Position numbers and translations under genes: made by a program. From Verrucomicrobiota bacterium (GTDB lineage Bacteria > Verrucomicrobiota > Verrucomicrobiia > Verrucomicrobiales > Akkermansiaceae): a stretch of 22,921 nucleotides of DNA. The stretch spans positions 1 to 22,921 of the forward strand of contig WBXE01000011.1 of the NCBI GenBank assembly GCA_008932955.1. Direction: 5' to 3'. The notes beneath the pieces are model-generated. The model had not been told where the DNA came from. It was given only the letters and a program-made list of their open reading frames with translations, and searched no databases. Shown piece by piece: positions 16,530-22,921 of the stretch. Numbering within the stretch: the stretch's first letter is position 1; every line of letters starts with the position of its first letter.

Positions 16530-16729
16530 TGCGCTTCAAGCTAAGGGATTTCGGGGATGGTTCGTGACGAATTTTACCACTGAAAGCACTGAAAGCACTG
16601 AAAGCACTGAAATATTTATCTGTTTCTTCTCAGTGCCATCAGTGGAAATCAGTGCCTCAGTGATTTCTTTACCACAATTTACCGGTACTCGGTGGTTTCT
16701 CGACTCGATTCACCTTAGCTTGACGCGCA
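16530..16729. mobile_element. MITE-like element of about 200 bp with 17-bp terminal inverted repeats
   Basis: TGCGCTTCAAGCTAAGG (16530-16546) is repeated in inverse orientation as CCTTAGCTTGACGCGCA (16713-16729), with one mismatch in 17. Inside, the left arm has four CACTG units spaced 9 bp apart (16578-16609) and the right arm four CAGTG units spaced 8-10 bp apart (16631-16662), so the element could fold into a long hairpin. There is no coding potential. TCAGGG occurs just outside both ends (16522-16527 and 16735-16740) and might be a target duplication, though the spacing to the ends is unequal. The right end lies directly behind the pdxH stop codon. Confidence 0.65.
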
Positions 16730-16734
16730 TGGAC

Positions 16735-17370
16735 TCAGGGGGCGAGGCGGTCGATGTGCCAGGCGTCGACGCGGCGCTGGTAGAGGAAGCGGTCGTGGAG
16801 GCGGGCTGGGCCGCCCTGCCAGAATTCGATGGATTCGGGCACGATGCGGTAGCCGCCCCAGAACGAGGGCAGGGGGACCTCACCGTGGCGGAATTTTTCG
16901 CGGATTTCGGCGAGTTTTTGCAGTAGGAATTTGCGGGAGGTGATCACTTCGCTCTGGTTAGAGACCCAGGCGCCGATTTGGGAGTCGCGTGGGCGGGAGG
17001 AGAAATAGCGGAGCGATTCGGCGGTGGAGATGGCTTCGGCGCGGCCCTGCACGATGACCTGGCGTTCGAGGGTGATCCAAGGGAACAAAGCGCTGACCTT
17101 CGAGTTGGCGGCGATGTGGCGGGATTTGCGGCTGCTGAAGTTGGTGAAAAACACAAAACCCGCGGCATTGAAGTATTTGAGCAACACGGTGCGTTGGTAG
17201 GGCATGCCATGCTCATCCACCGTGGCCAGCACCATGGCGTTGGGTTCGGGCACCTGCAATTCGGTGGCTTGGGCAAACCATGCGGCGAATTGCTCCAACG
17301 GCTCGGCCTGCAGGTCGGCCCGGTGTAAGCCCCGGCTGGAGTATTCCCTGCGAAATTCGGATAAATCCAT
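16735..17370 (-). CDS. pdxH: Pyridoxamine/pyridoxine 5'-phosphate oxidase
   Basis: 211 aa from the ATG at 17370. An open frame extends 56 residues further upstream, but these do not match the family and come from a repeat sequence. PdxH uses FMN and oxygen to make pyridoxal 5'-phosphate. Family landmarks are YSSRGLHRADL, AMVLATVDEHGMPYQRTVLLK, FFTNFSSRKSRHIAAN (FMN phosphate binding), SQIGAWVSNQSEVI, PSFWGGYRIVPESIEFWQGG and the C-terminal IDRLAP. The length agrees with E. coli PdxH (218 aa). On the minus strand the upstream region has TTGACG with TATGAA 18 bp later and 9 bp before the start, a possible promoter. Confidence 0.96.
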   Translation of the reverse strand: MDLSEFRREYSSRGLHRADLQAEPLEQFAAWFAQATELQVPEPNAMVLATVDEHGMPYQRTVLLKYFNAAGFVFFTNFSSRKSRHIAANSKVSALFPWITLERQVIVQGRAEAISTAESLRYFSSRPRDSQIGAWVSNQSEVITSRKFLLQKLAEIREKFRHGEVPLPSFWGGYRIVPESIEFWQGGPARLHDRFLYQRRVDAWHIDRLAP

Positions 17371-17397
17371 GCCCGGTTCATAGCCCTCCGCACCAAG

Positions 17398-17454
17398 GTG
17401 CGTCAAGTGAAGGCTTTTTTTTGGGGATGGTGGGTGACGCGTTTTGCCACTGAA
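17398..17454. repeat. One-ended relative of the MITE-like element upstream of pdxH
   Basis: This stretch aligns with the left end of the element at 16530: GTGCGTCAAGTGAAGG matches the terminal repeat with small changes, and GGGGATGG, GTGACG and CCACTGAA follow in the same order and nearly the same spacing. No matching right end is seen before lgt. It may be a decayed or solo end. Confidence 0.6.
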
Positions 17455-17461
17455 GTACGGA

Positions 17462-18529
17462 TTAACGCCTGCGCTGCGGCCCGGCGATCGCCCTTTTGCC
17501 GTGTTGTTTCCAAGCGTAAATAAGGAAACCCGCGGCAAATAGCAGCATGAAAAGCGACAGGAATTGCCCCTTGGTCAGCGGCCCTACCAGCGCGGCATCT
17601 GGTTCGCGGAAGTACTCGGAAAAAATCCGGAACAGCGCGTAGAATCCGAAAAATAGTCCGGTAAGCAAGCCGTTGGGAGCGTTGGGGTTGCGCACTCGAA
17701 CCCACCACAGGATGGCAAACAGGGCGAGGCCCTCCAGCAAGCCCTCATACAATTGCGACGGATGGCGCGGTTCGAGGAAACGCCCAAGCACGGCGGAAAC
17801 CTCGGTGGAATGCCGGTTGGCCGCCAGCAATTGCTCAAACAGGGTGCCGCGTGCCGCTAGGTATGGGTTGGCACCCAGACCCGCTTCCATCGTCTGGCGC
17901 CCGGCCTCCAGCGATTCATAGAGACTGTTCAAACCGGGTTTCACGGCGACCACGGCCGCTGCCGCCTCATCAAAGCGCGAAAACTCGGGGGCCTTGTCAT
18001 CGTTGAGGGCCATGGGGAATTTGACCGCCCAGGTGACTCCGGTGGCTAGCCGTCCGTACAATTCGCCATTGATGAAATTAGCGATTCGCCCGAAAAACAA
18101 GCCTACGGGAGCCACCACGCACAGACCATCGCCCAGACCAGTCCAGGAGACTTTTTCCCGTCGCGAGCAGATCCAGGTGAAAATGACCAAGCCCAGGATT
18201 CCGCCGTGGCTGGCCATGCCGCCCTCCCACACCCGGAACACCAGCAGCGGATCCGCCGCCAAGGCCCCAATCCCTTCCTTGGGTAGAAAATAAAACAGAA
18301 TATAGCCGATCCGCCCCCCCAGAAATACCCCGAACAAGGCAGCCGCCGCAATGAAATCCGCCGTCTTCTCCGGTGCCAACACCCACAATTTGTGCCTCGC
18401 CAAATGCCGCAGCAGCAAAAATCCCACCACAAAGCCCGCCAAATACGCCAGCCCATACCAGCGCAGCGCCAAACCTCTCCACACCCAGACAATCACCGGG
18501 TTCAAATCATGCACGTATGTAGCAAACAC
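17462..18529 (-). CDS. lgt: Prolipoprotein diacylglyceryl transferase with an extra loop domain
   Basis: 355 aa from GTG at 18529; a GTG at 18514 is an alternative. Lgt moves diacylglycerol from phosphatidylglycerol to the lipobox Cys in the inner membrane. Family marks are LRWYGLAYLAGF, HGGILG (108-113), the signature GRIANFINGELYGR (147-160), RHPSQLYEG (255-263) and FYALFRIFSEYFREPD, over several hydrophobic helices. The protein is about 60 residues longer than E. coli Lgt (291 aa). The extra sequence is a hydrophilic helical stretch at about 174-253, just before RHPSQLYEG, where the enzyme has an extracytoplasmic region. pdxH follows after 91 bp. Lipoprotein genes nearby (6628, 7212, 16506) are potential clients. 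Confidence 0.95.
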   Translation of the reverse strand: MFATYVHDLNPVIVWVWRGLALRWYGLAYLAGFVVGFLLLRHLARHKLWVLAPEKTADFIAAAALFGVFLGGRIGYILFYFLPKEGIGALAADPLLVFRVWEGGMASHGGILGLVIFTWICSRREKVSWTGLGDGLCVVAPVGLFFGRIANFINGELYGRLATGVTWAVKFPMALNDDKAPEFSRFDEAAAAVVAVKPGLNSLYESLEAGRQTMEAGLGANPYLAARGTLFEQLLAANRHSTEVSAVLGRFLEPRHPSQLYEGLLEGLALFAILWWVRVRNPNAPNGLLTGLFFGFYALFRIFSEYFREPDAALVGPLTKGQFLSLFMLLFAAGFLIYAWKQHGKRAIAGPQRRR

Positions 18530-18833
18530 GCCCGCATCTCACACCAGTCGTGCCTGTCCCGCAAGCCGATCCTCACCCGCCCGCCAAATCTCCCCGACAC
18601 GCCAAATCTCCCCGGCACGCCTACTGCTGCGGATCCGCTGCAATTCACCCGCCCGCAGGTAACTGCGGATTTTGGTGGGACTACCGGGTAGGATGCCCGC
18701 CGCCTCTTCCCGTGTCGTTGCTGAATCGCCTGAGTGAACCGTGCTGGGCAACATGCCAGGTCCACAGGCCGAGTTGCGGCAGTGGTTGCAGTTTCCTCTT
18801 GAGACTCGCAGCCATCCAGACCAGTGTCCGGTT
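18530..18833. other. Divergent intergenic region with an 18-bp tandem duplication
   Basis: 304 bp between lgt and the yqeY-like gene. CGCCAAATCTCCCCGACA (18582-18599) is repeated with one change at 18600-18617. A GCGGAT word recurs nearby (18628, 18664). I see no gene, RNA or confident promoter. Both flanking genes must be driven from here. Confidence 0.6.
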
Positions 18834-19289
18834 ATGCCCCACTTGACCGCGCAACTTCAGGAAGACCTCAAATCCGCGATGCGGGCCAAGGACGTCGTCG
18901 CTCTCAACGCCTTGCGTGCGCTGAAAACGGCGCTCACCAACGCCGCCATTGAAAAAGGCGGCTTGGGCAGCGCGCTGGACCTTGCCGAAGCGGTTGCCAT
19001 TGTCAGAAAACAGGTCAAGCAGCGGCATGAGTCGCTGGCCCAATATGCCGCCAATGATCGTCCCGAGCTTGCCGCCATCGAGCAGGCGGAAATTAGCGTG
19101 CTGCAGCGCTATCTACCCGCTGCCCTGAGTGCTGCGGATCTCGACGAGTTGATCACTGGCGCCATTGCCGAAACCGGAGCCAGCTCCAAGGCCGACCTCG
19201 GCAAGGTCATCAAACTCGTCCAGGACAAAGCTGCCGGCCGCGCCGATGGCAAAACCCTGTCCCAAGCCGTGATGCAGCGGTTGAAGTGA
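18834..19289 (+). CDS. yqeY: GatB/YqeY domain protein
   Basis: 151 aa plus stop from the ATG at 18834. The open frame begins 31 codons earlier, but family homology starts at MPHLTAQLQEDLKSAMRAKD. The whole protein is the helical GatB_Yqey domain, with the typical LNALRALKTALTNAAIEKG, EAVAIVRKQVKQRHESLAQY, LQRYLPAALSAADL and a C-terminal GRADGKTLSQAVMQRL. The same domain forms the tail of the GatB subunit of tRNA-dependent amidotransferase, where it touches tRNA; a stand-alone YqeY may therefore bind tRNA, but its role is not settled. The stop codon is the first part of a 7-bp tandem repeat. Confidence 0.93.
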   Translation: MPHLTAQLQEDLKSAMRAKDVVALNALRALKTALTNAAIEKGGLGSALDLAEAVAIVRKQVKQRHESLAQYAANDRPELAAIEQAEISVLQRYLPAALSAADLDELITGAIAETGASSKADLGKVIKLVQDKAAGRADGKTLSQAVMQRLK

Positions 19290-19403
19290 CAGAGGACAGA
19301 GGACAGAGGACAGAGGACAGAGGACAGAGGACAGAGGACAGAGGGCAGAGGGCAGAGGGCAGAGGGCAGAGCCTTGCTCTCTCTGACTTCTGACTTCTGA
19401 CTT
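19288..19403. repeat. 7-bp tandem repeats in opposing arms between convergent genes
   Basis: GACAGAG occurs eight times in tandem (19288-19343), followed by GGCAGAG four times (19344-19371). After a short spacer, CTGACTT occurs three times (19383-19403). Read from the other strand the second block is AAGTCAG, so the two arms are purine-rich and roughly inverted with the same 7-bp period. The block fills the gap between the convergent yqeY-like and membrane-protein genes. Confidence 0.93.
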
Positions 19404-19413
19404 CTGCCCGCAG

Positions 19414-20232
19414 CTAGCAAAGCCGGACCATGTCCTTGACGAATTGGCCCCAGAGGAAAAACAGGCCGCGATTGGAGTATTTGAAATGGCCGTCGCCGGT
19501 GAGGCGGATGATGCCTGAGGCCAGGTTGAACTCGACTTGCTGGCGCATTTCCCGTTCGAGGGCATCTTCCGCGTCGTCGGGATCGGGCATGCGCAGCAAT
19601 TCGGGACCGATCTGGTTGCGCTGGAGGAATAGGCGATGGTCGAGGAGGATGCTTTTGAAACAATTTTGCTCGCAGGGGACATAATTCCAGCGGATGAGCG
19701 GCGAGCATTGAAGGGTGAGGGAGAAGGGGAAATTGGTGGTACGCCAAGTGCGGCCCTGGCTATCCTGAGAGGTGATGGAGATAAAGGCGAAGGCCACCCC
19801 GCGCTGCTCGCAGAGACAGATGGCGGCGATCGCACGCTCTTCCGGGTGCCAGTAAAACCGGAAAAACTGCTGCATGCCGACCCACTTCCAGCCGCAATCC
19901 GACACATGATCAAAGCCTTCCACTTCCATGGCGGCGCTGGCTTCCAAGGCGTTGGGGAAGGACGCCGGATTGGGAATGCGGCGATGTTGGAGGCGGTTGT
20001 TGAGAGGTAGGCGCAAACGCCGGATATGGGTGAGTAACTCGAACCAAGGGAGGAAAAACCAGCACGACACGGCGACGGAGCCGCCGATTTTGCTGCCGGA
20101 GAAGAAAAAGCCGAGCCAGAAAGTAGCGACCAAAAATGCCACTGCGCCCAATTTGCGCAAGCTGCCGCTGCGGGCACTGCGCAGTGCCACTGCGAGCAAA
20201 AACAGTCCGGCTACAATCAAGGTTTCGCGCAT
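19414..20232 (-). CDS. Membrane protein of unknown function with a C-terminal soluble domain
   Basis: 272 aa, ATG start. Three hydrophobic segments are seen near the N-terminus (about 4-17, 29-45 and 51-66). Then comes a basic stretch (HIRRLRLPLNNRLQHRR) that should be cytoplasmic, and a globular part from about 95 to the end. That part contains several Cys and Trp residues, an acidic DPDDAEDALEREM helix and the C-terminal segment GIIRLTGDGHFKYSNRGLFFLWGQFVKDMVRL. I do not recognise the family. The organisation (short membrane hairpins plus a domain with alternating beta-like segments) gives no enzyme signature. GC and codon use match the neighbourhood. It is convergent with yqeY and divergent from dsbD (207-bp gap). 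Confidence 0.75.
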   Translation of the reverse strand: MRETLIVAGLFLLAVALRSARSGSLRKLGAVAFLVATFWLGFFFSGSKIGGSVAVSCWFFLPWFELLTHIRRLRLPLNNRLQHRRIPNPASFPNALEASAAMEVEGFDHVSDCGWKWVGMQQFFRFYWHPEERAIAAICLCEQRGVAFAFISITSQDSQGRTWRTTNFPFSLTLQCSPLIRWNYVPCEQNCFKSILLDHRLFLQRNQIGPELLRMPDPDDAEDALEREMRQQVEFNLASGIIRLTGDGHFKYSNRGLFFLWGQFVKDMVRLC

Positions 20233-20373
20233 GGGTGGGGTGGTCGGCAGTCCGCGCTCTGTCTTTTGCCGTTGCTTGGCGGGATGGATGCGCTGCCGCT
20301 GCTAAGCAGTTCCACAGATTACCCCTCTGCGCAAGTGGATGTTTCAAGTAGTTTAAACAAGTGGGCCTCACAT

Positions 20374-20421
20374 CCGGTCTTGCGGTTTGGCGTGTTCCGG
20401 TCTTGAGTCTGGCGTCTTCCA
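20374..20421. promoter_or_regulatory. Imperfect 23-bp direct repeat upstream of dsbD
   Basis: CCGGTCTTG followed by a TGGCGT and TTCC pattern occurs twice, starting at 20374 and 20397, with most positions shared. The second copy ends about 20 bp before the dsbD start. It could be a two-site operator or a chance duplication. The rest of the 20233-20439 gap shows a GTTTAAAC palindrome near 20351 and no gene. Confidence 0.3.
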
Positions 20422-20439
20422 CCCCAGCGACTTCCTACC

Positions 20440-22563
20440 ATGATCCGCCTCATTCGATTGCTGCTTGCCCTGGTTGTTGCGGCAGGGACCATCCGCGCCG
20501 AGTTTGGCGATCCGCTTGCTGCCGCAGCAGGCACGGCTAGCACCACGGCGAGTCTGGTGGCAGAGGTCACTGCCATCGCCCCCGGCAAGGCATTCACCTT
20601 GGCTCTGCGACTTGAGCAGCCGGCGGGCTGGCACAGCTATTACCGGAATTCCGGCGGCATCGAGCTACCCCCAGCCATCGAGTGGCGACTGCCCGCCGGT
20701 TTCAGCGCTGGGCCGCTCCAATGGCCGGTGCCTACCGTCAAGGACGGCTACTCAGGCAAAAGTTATGTGTACACGGGCAGTCCGGTGTTGCTGGTGGACA
20801 TCACACCACCCGCCAGCTTGCGGGTCGGTGAAAAAGTCAGCTTGAGCGCCGCCGCCACCTGGCAGATTTGCTCGGACACCTGCATGGATGGGAAAAAATC
20901 CTTCGCCCTGAGCCTACCGGTGAGTGCGAGTCCGGTGCTGGATCCGGCCCAGACCGAGGTTTTCGCTCAAGCCCGCAGCAAAATCCCCCGGGCGAACGTC
21001 ATTTGGAAGATTTCGGCCTATCAAGATGCTGGCGACTTCGTTCTGCGGCTCAGTCCGCAAGGCGGTGCTGCCGGCGCCAACCTGCCAGCGCCGGTGGAGT
21101 TCATACCCAACGAGCCATTTCTCAAGCCACTCAGCGATGGCGGCAGCGTGACGGGTGACGGTGCGGACTGGCTGATCACCCTCAAGCGCAATGCGGTGGA
21201 TATTTTTGAAAAGCCCATTCCCCTGGGCAAGACGCTTTCGGGGATTTTGCTCAGTGGCGAGGCCGGCAGTGCCGACGCTGCAGCTAGCGCCATTCCTGCA
21301 ACGCCGCTTAGCCCCATTCCGGCCAAGCCACCGGCATTTTTCAAGCTACTCGGCATTCTCGGCCTGATGTTTGTCGGCGGGCTCATCCTCAATTTGATGC
21401 CCTGCGTGTTTCCGGTGATCGGCTTGAAAATCATGGGCTTCGTGAAACAAGCCGGCGACTCGCGCCAACGCATCGTCGCTCACGGGTTGCTGTTCACCCT
21501 TGGGGTGCTGGTCTCCTTCGGCGTACTCAGCGGCATCTTATTCGCCGGGCGGGCGGTGGCTGGCGTCGGCTGGGGCTATCAACTGCAAATCCCCGGCGTG
21601 GTTCTCGGCCTGATGCTGCTGATGTTTGTGCTCGCCCTCAACATGTTCGGCGTCTTCGAACTCGGCACTGCCGCCACCTCCGTCGGCGGCTCCCTCCAAG
21701 CCAAACACGGCCTCGCCGGCTCGTTTTTCTCCGGCGTGCTCGCCACCGTCGTCGCCACCCCATGCGCCGGCCCGTTCCTCGGCGCGGCTATCGGCGCGGC
21801 CATCACCTTGCCGGCCTTGGCATTTTTCGCCGCCTTTGCCGCCATGGCGATGGGTCTGGCGTTGCCCTATCTGGTTCTCTCGGTCTTTCCCGGCTTGCTG
21901 CATTTGCTGCCGCGACCTGGGGCCTGGATGGAAAGTTTCAAGCAAGGCATGTCGTTTCTGCTGTTTGCCACCGCCGGCTATTTCCTCTGCATCTATGCCG
22001 TGCAAATCGGCCCCGAAAACCTCCTCGACCCAGTCCTGGGCCTCAGCACCATCGCCATGGCCGCTTGGATTTACGGCCGCTGGTGCCTGCCCCACCGCCG
22101 GCCTGCGGTGCGCCGCGCCGCCCTGGTCATCACCTTGGCGCTGGCCGCTGGCGGCGTTTTGTTAGCCCTGCCGCCCACGCCCAAGGTCAACGCGTTGCAC
22201 TGGGAAGCGTGGTCACAAGCCCGGGTGGATGGGTTGTTAAAAAATGACCAAGCGGTGTTCATCGACTTCACCGCCCAGTGGTGCCCGACTTGCCAGGTCA
22301 ACAAGCGCCTCGCCTACACGCCGGAGGTCGTCGCCCTGATGCAGGCCAGACACATCGTCCCACTCAAAGCCGATAAAACGAAATTGAATCCGGAAATCGA
22401 AATCAAGCTGCGCGAGTACGGCCGCAGCGCCATTCCGGTCAATGTGTTGCTGGTGCCCGGCAAGGCCCCCATCGTGACTCCGGAGTTGCTGTCCGCCGCC
22501 TATCTGATGGAGCTGTTCCGCAGGGAGGTGCCCGCCACGGCGGATGACACCAACGCAAAATGA
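20440..22563 (+). CDS. dsbD: DsbD/ScsB-type transmembrane thiol:disulfide interchange protein
   Basis: 707 aa, ATG start. A signal peptide spans residues 1-20. A periplasmic N-terminal DsbD-alpha/ScsB-like domain follows (about 35-270) with Cys 144 and Cys 148 in ICSDTCMDG. A membrane domain of about eight helices (about 303-580) holds the paired cysteines Cys 322 (NLMPCVFP) and Cys 442 (ATPCAGPF). The C-terminal thioredoxin domain (about 587-707) has WCPTC with Cys 615 and Cys 618. All six redox cysteines are present, so electrons should pass from cytoplasmic thioredoxin across the membrane to exported thiol proteins. One possible client is the CPPC protein encoded at 7930. The length is larger than E. 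coli DsbD (565 aa), mainly in the N-terminal domain, as in ScsB-type proteins. Confidence 0.95.
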   Translation: MIRLIRLLLALVVAAGTIRAEFGDPLAAAAGTASTTASLVAEVTAIAPGKAFTLALRLEQPAGWHSYYRNSGGIELPPAIEWRLPAGFSAGPLQWPVPTVKDGYSGKSYVYTGSPVLLVDITPPASLRVGEKVSLSAAATWQICSDTCMDGKKSFALSLPVSASPVLDPAQTEVFAQARSKIPRANVIWKISAYQDAGDFVLRLSPQGGAAGANLPAPVEFIPNEPFLKPLSDGGSVTGDGADWLITLKRNAVDIFEKPIPLGKTLSGILLSGEAGSADAAASAIPATPLSPIPAKPPAFFKLLGILGLMFVGGLILNLMPCVFPVIGLKIMGFVKQAGDSRQRIVAHGLLFTLGVLVSFGVLSGILFAGRAVAGVGWGYQLQIPGVVLGLMLLMFVLALNMFGVFELGTAATSVGGSLQAKHGLAGSFFSGVLATVVATPCAGPFLGAAIGAAITLPALAFFAAFAAMAMGLALPYLVLSVFPGLLHLLPRPGAWMESFKQGMSFLLFATAGYFLCIYAVQIGPENLLDPVLGLSTIAMAAWIYGRWCLPHRRPAVRRAALVITLALAAGGVLLALPPTPKVNALHWEAWSQARVDGLLKNDQAVFIDFTAQWCPTCQVNKRLAYTPEVVALMQARHIVPLKADKTKLNPEIEIKLREYGRSAIPVNVLLVPGKAPIVTPELLSAAYLMELFRREVPATADDTNAK

Positions 22564-22585
22564 GTGTCGCAAAAATGAGTGTCGC
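22557..22585. repeat. 14-bp direct repeat at the dsbD stop codon
   Basis: AAAATGAGTGTCGC occurs at 22557-22570 and again at 22572-22585. The first copy contains the dsbD stop codon. Downstream, CGCCGGTCTC is duplicated in tandem (22721-22740). Apart from these and the REP-like pair, the 358-bp stretch 22564-22921 shows no gene that I can support. Confidence 0.85.
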
Positions 22586-22798
22586 GGTCGCAAATCAGCC
22601 GTACTTTGGGTAGGTTGGGGGATGGCGGATGCAACTCTCGGCACGTTGAATCGAGAGCCAACTGAGGTGGCAACCAACACCGGAACCGCAACCGTTATGC
22701 AAGCTAAAAACGCCCCCGTCCGCCGGTCTCCGCCGGTCTCCGCAAAGCCCCCACCGGCATTCAGGGCCTTGATGAAATCACCGGCTGCGGCCCGTTAT

Positions 22799-22908
22799 GG
22801 AGCGACGACTTTATGGTCGTCGTGCGGAAGGACCGGCCATGAAGCAGAGCCTTCGGCACGTACTCATGGGCCACCCTTCCGCTACCACCACAAGAATGTG
22901 GTGGCTCC
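22799..22908. repeat. Pair of inverted REP-like hairpin units (BIME-like)
   Basis: The left unit (22799-22831) reads GGAGC, a 7-bp stem CGACGAC/GTCGTCG with loop TTTATG, then GCGGAAGG. The right unit, on the opposite strand (22908 back to 22875), reads GGAGC, stem CCACCAC/GTGGTGG with loop ATTCTT, then GCGGAAGG. The ends are the same and the stems differ by matched changes on both sides. The 43-bp spacer contains further inverted matches (GGCCATGA with TCATGGGCC) that would extend the pairing. A GNAG-like tetranucleotide before a short palindrome, in inverted pairs, is the classic layout of REP elements served by RAYT transposases. Confidence 0.7.
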
Positions 22909-22921
22909 TTAGCCCGTAGGG

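Noticed and set aside
17371..17538. N-terminal extension of pdxH by 56 residues
   Set aside because: The extension is translated repeat sequence and overlaps the end of lgt; family homology begins at the ATG at 17370.
19288..19403. Possible CRISPR array
   Set aside because: The units are contiguous 7-mers without unique spacers; this is a tandem repeat.
19113..20177. 354-aa minus-strand open frame with repeated SSVLCPL
   Set aside because: It runs through the 7-bp tandem repeat and overlaps two better supported genes in other frames; the product is low-complexity.
21538..22095. 185-aa minus-strand open frame rich in Gly, Glu and His
   Set aside because: It is a GC-driven shadow of the dsbD membrane domain.
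22544..22912. 122-aa plus-strand open frame at the window end
   Set aside because: It overlaps the dsbD end and crosses direct repeats and the REP-like hairpins, with no start signal or domain.
22789..22915. tRNA-like or structured RNA cloverleaf
   Set aside because: Several hairpins could form a junction, but there are no tRNA consensus features and the two-unit symmetry is better explained as an inverted REP pair.

Overview
The window is about 22.9 kb of GC-rich (roughly 60%) bacterial chromosome carrying mostly ordinary housekeeping genes in short operons. I think the most likely source is Verrucomicrobiota or a relative in the PVC group. The reasons are the membrane Ser/Thr kinase with an N-terminal zinc ribbon, small lipoproteins, a long Y1/RAYT-type transposase, few clear Shine-Dalgarno sites, several GTG/TTG starts, and intergenic gaps filled with short-period repeats. 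This is inference from protein style; there is no rRNA or other marker.

Layout: a zinc-ribbon/Ser-Thr kinase gene (minus, 77-2038) is divergent from a plus-strand group for RNA modification: RluA-family pseudouridine synthase, a small unknown protein, an RsmC-like rRNA methyltransferase and an RsuA-like pseudouridine synthase (2117-5405). Next is a minus-strand operon with rdgB (house-cleaning nucleotide pyrophosphatase), an NlpC/P60 lipoprotein and a DUF1460 (NlpC/P60-like amidase) lipoprotein (5615-7849). It is divergent from an exported thioredoxin-like protein (7930-8388). A broken AraC-type regulator (8426-8832) lies next to purB (8850-10268). A Y1/RAYT-type transposase gene (10453-11556) converges on a marR-hrpA pair (11712-15868). 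Then come a small lipoprotein gene, pdxH and lgt (16102-18529, all minus), a yqeY-like gene (18834-19289), an unknown membrane protein (19414-20232, minus) and dsbD (20440-22563).

Functionally there are three themes: ribosomal RNA modification (rluD-, rsmC-, rsuA-like), cell-envelope and lipoprotein/thiol chemistry (lgt, dsbD, thioredoxin, two cell-wall hydrolases, a small lipoprotein), and nucleotide/cofactor metabolism (purB, rdgB, pdxH). None of the genes forms an obvious defence, secondary-metabolite or phage cluster.

The unusual content is in the non-coding DNA. The best items are: two inverted REP-like hairpin units at 22799-22908 whose stems differ by compensatory base changes; a roughly 200-bp MITE-like element (16530-16729) with 17-bp terminal inverted repeats, plus a one-ended relative upstream of pdxH; several intergenic loci built as inverted arms of 7-10 bp tandem repeats; a 9-bp minisatellite that encodes the kinase's C-terminal tail; and an apparent excess of the word GTTAG/CTAAC over its sister words. 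All counts and alignments were done by eye.
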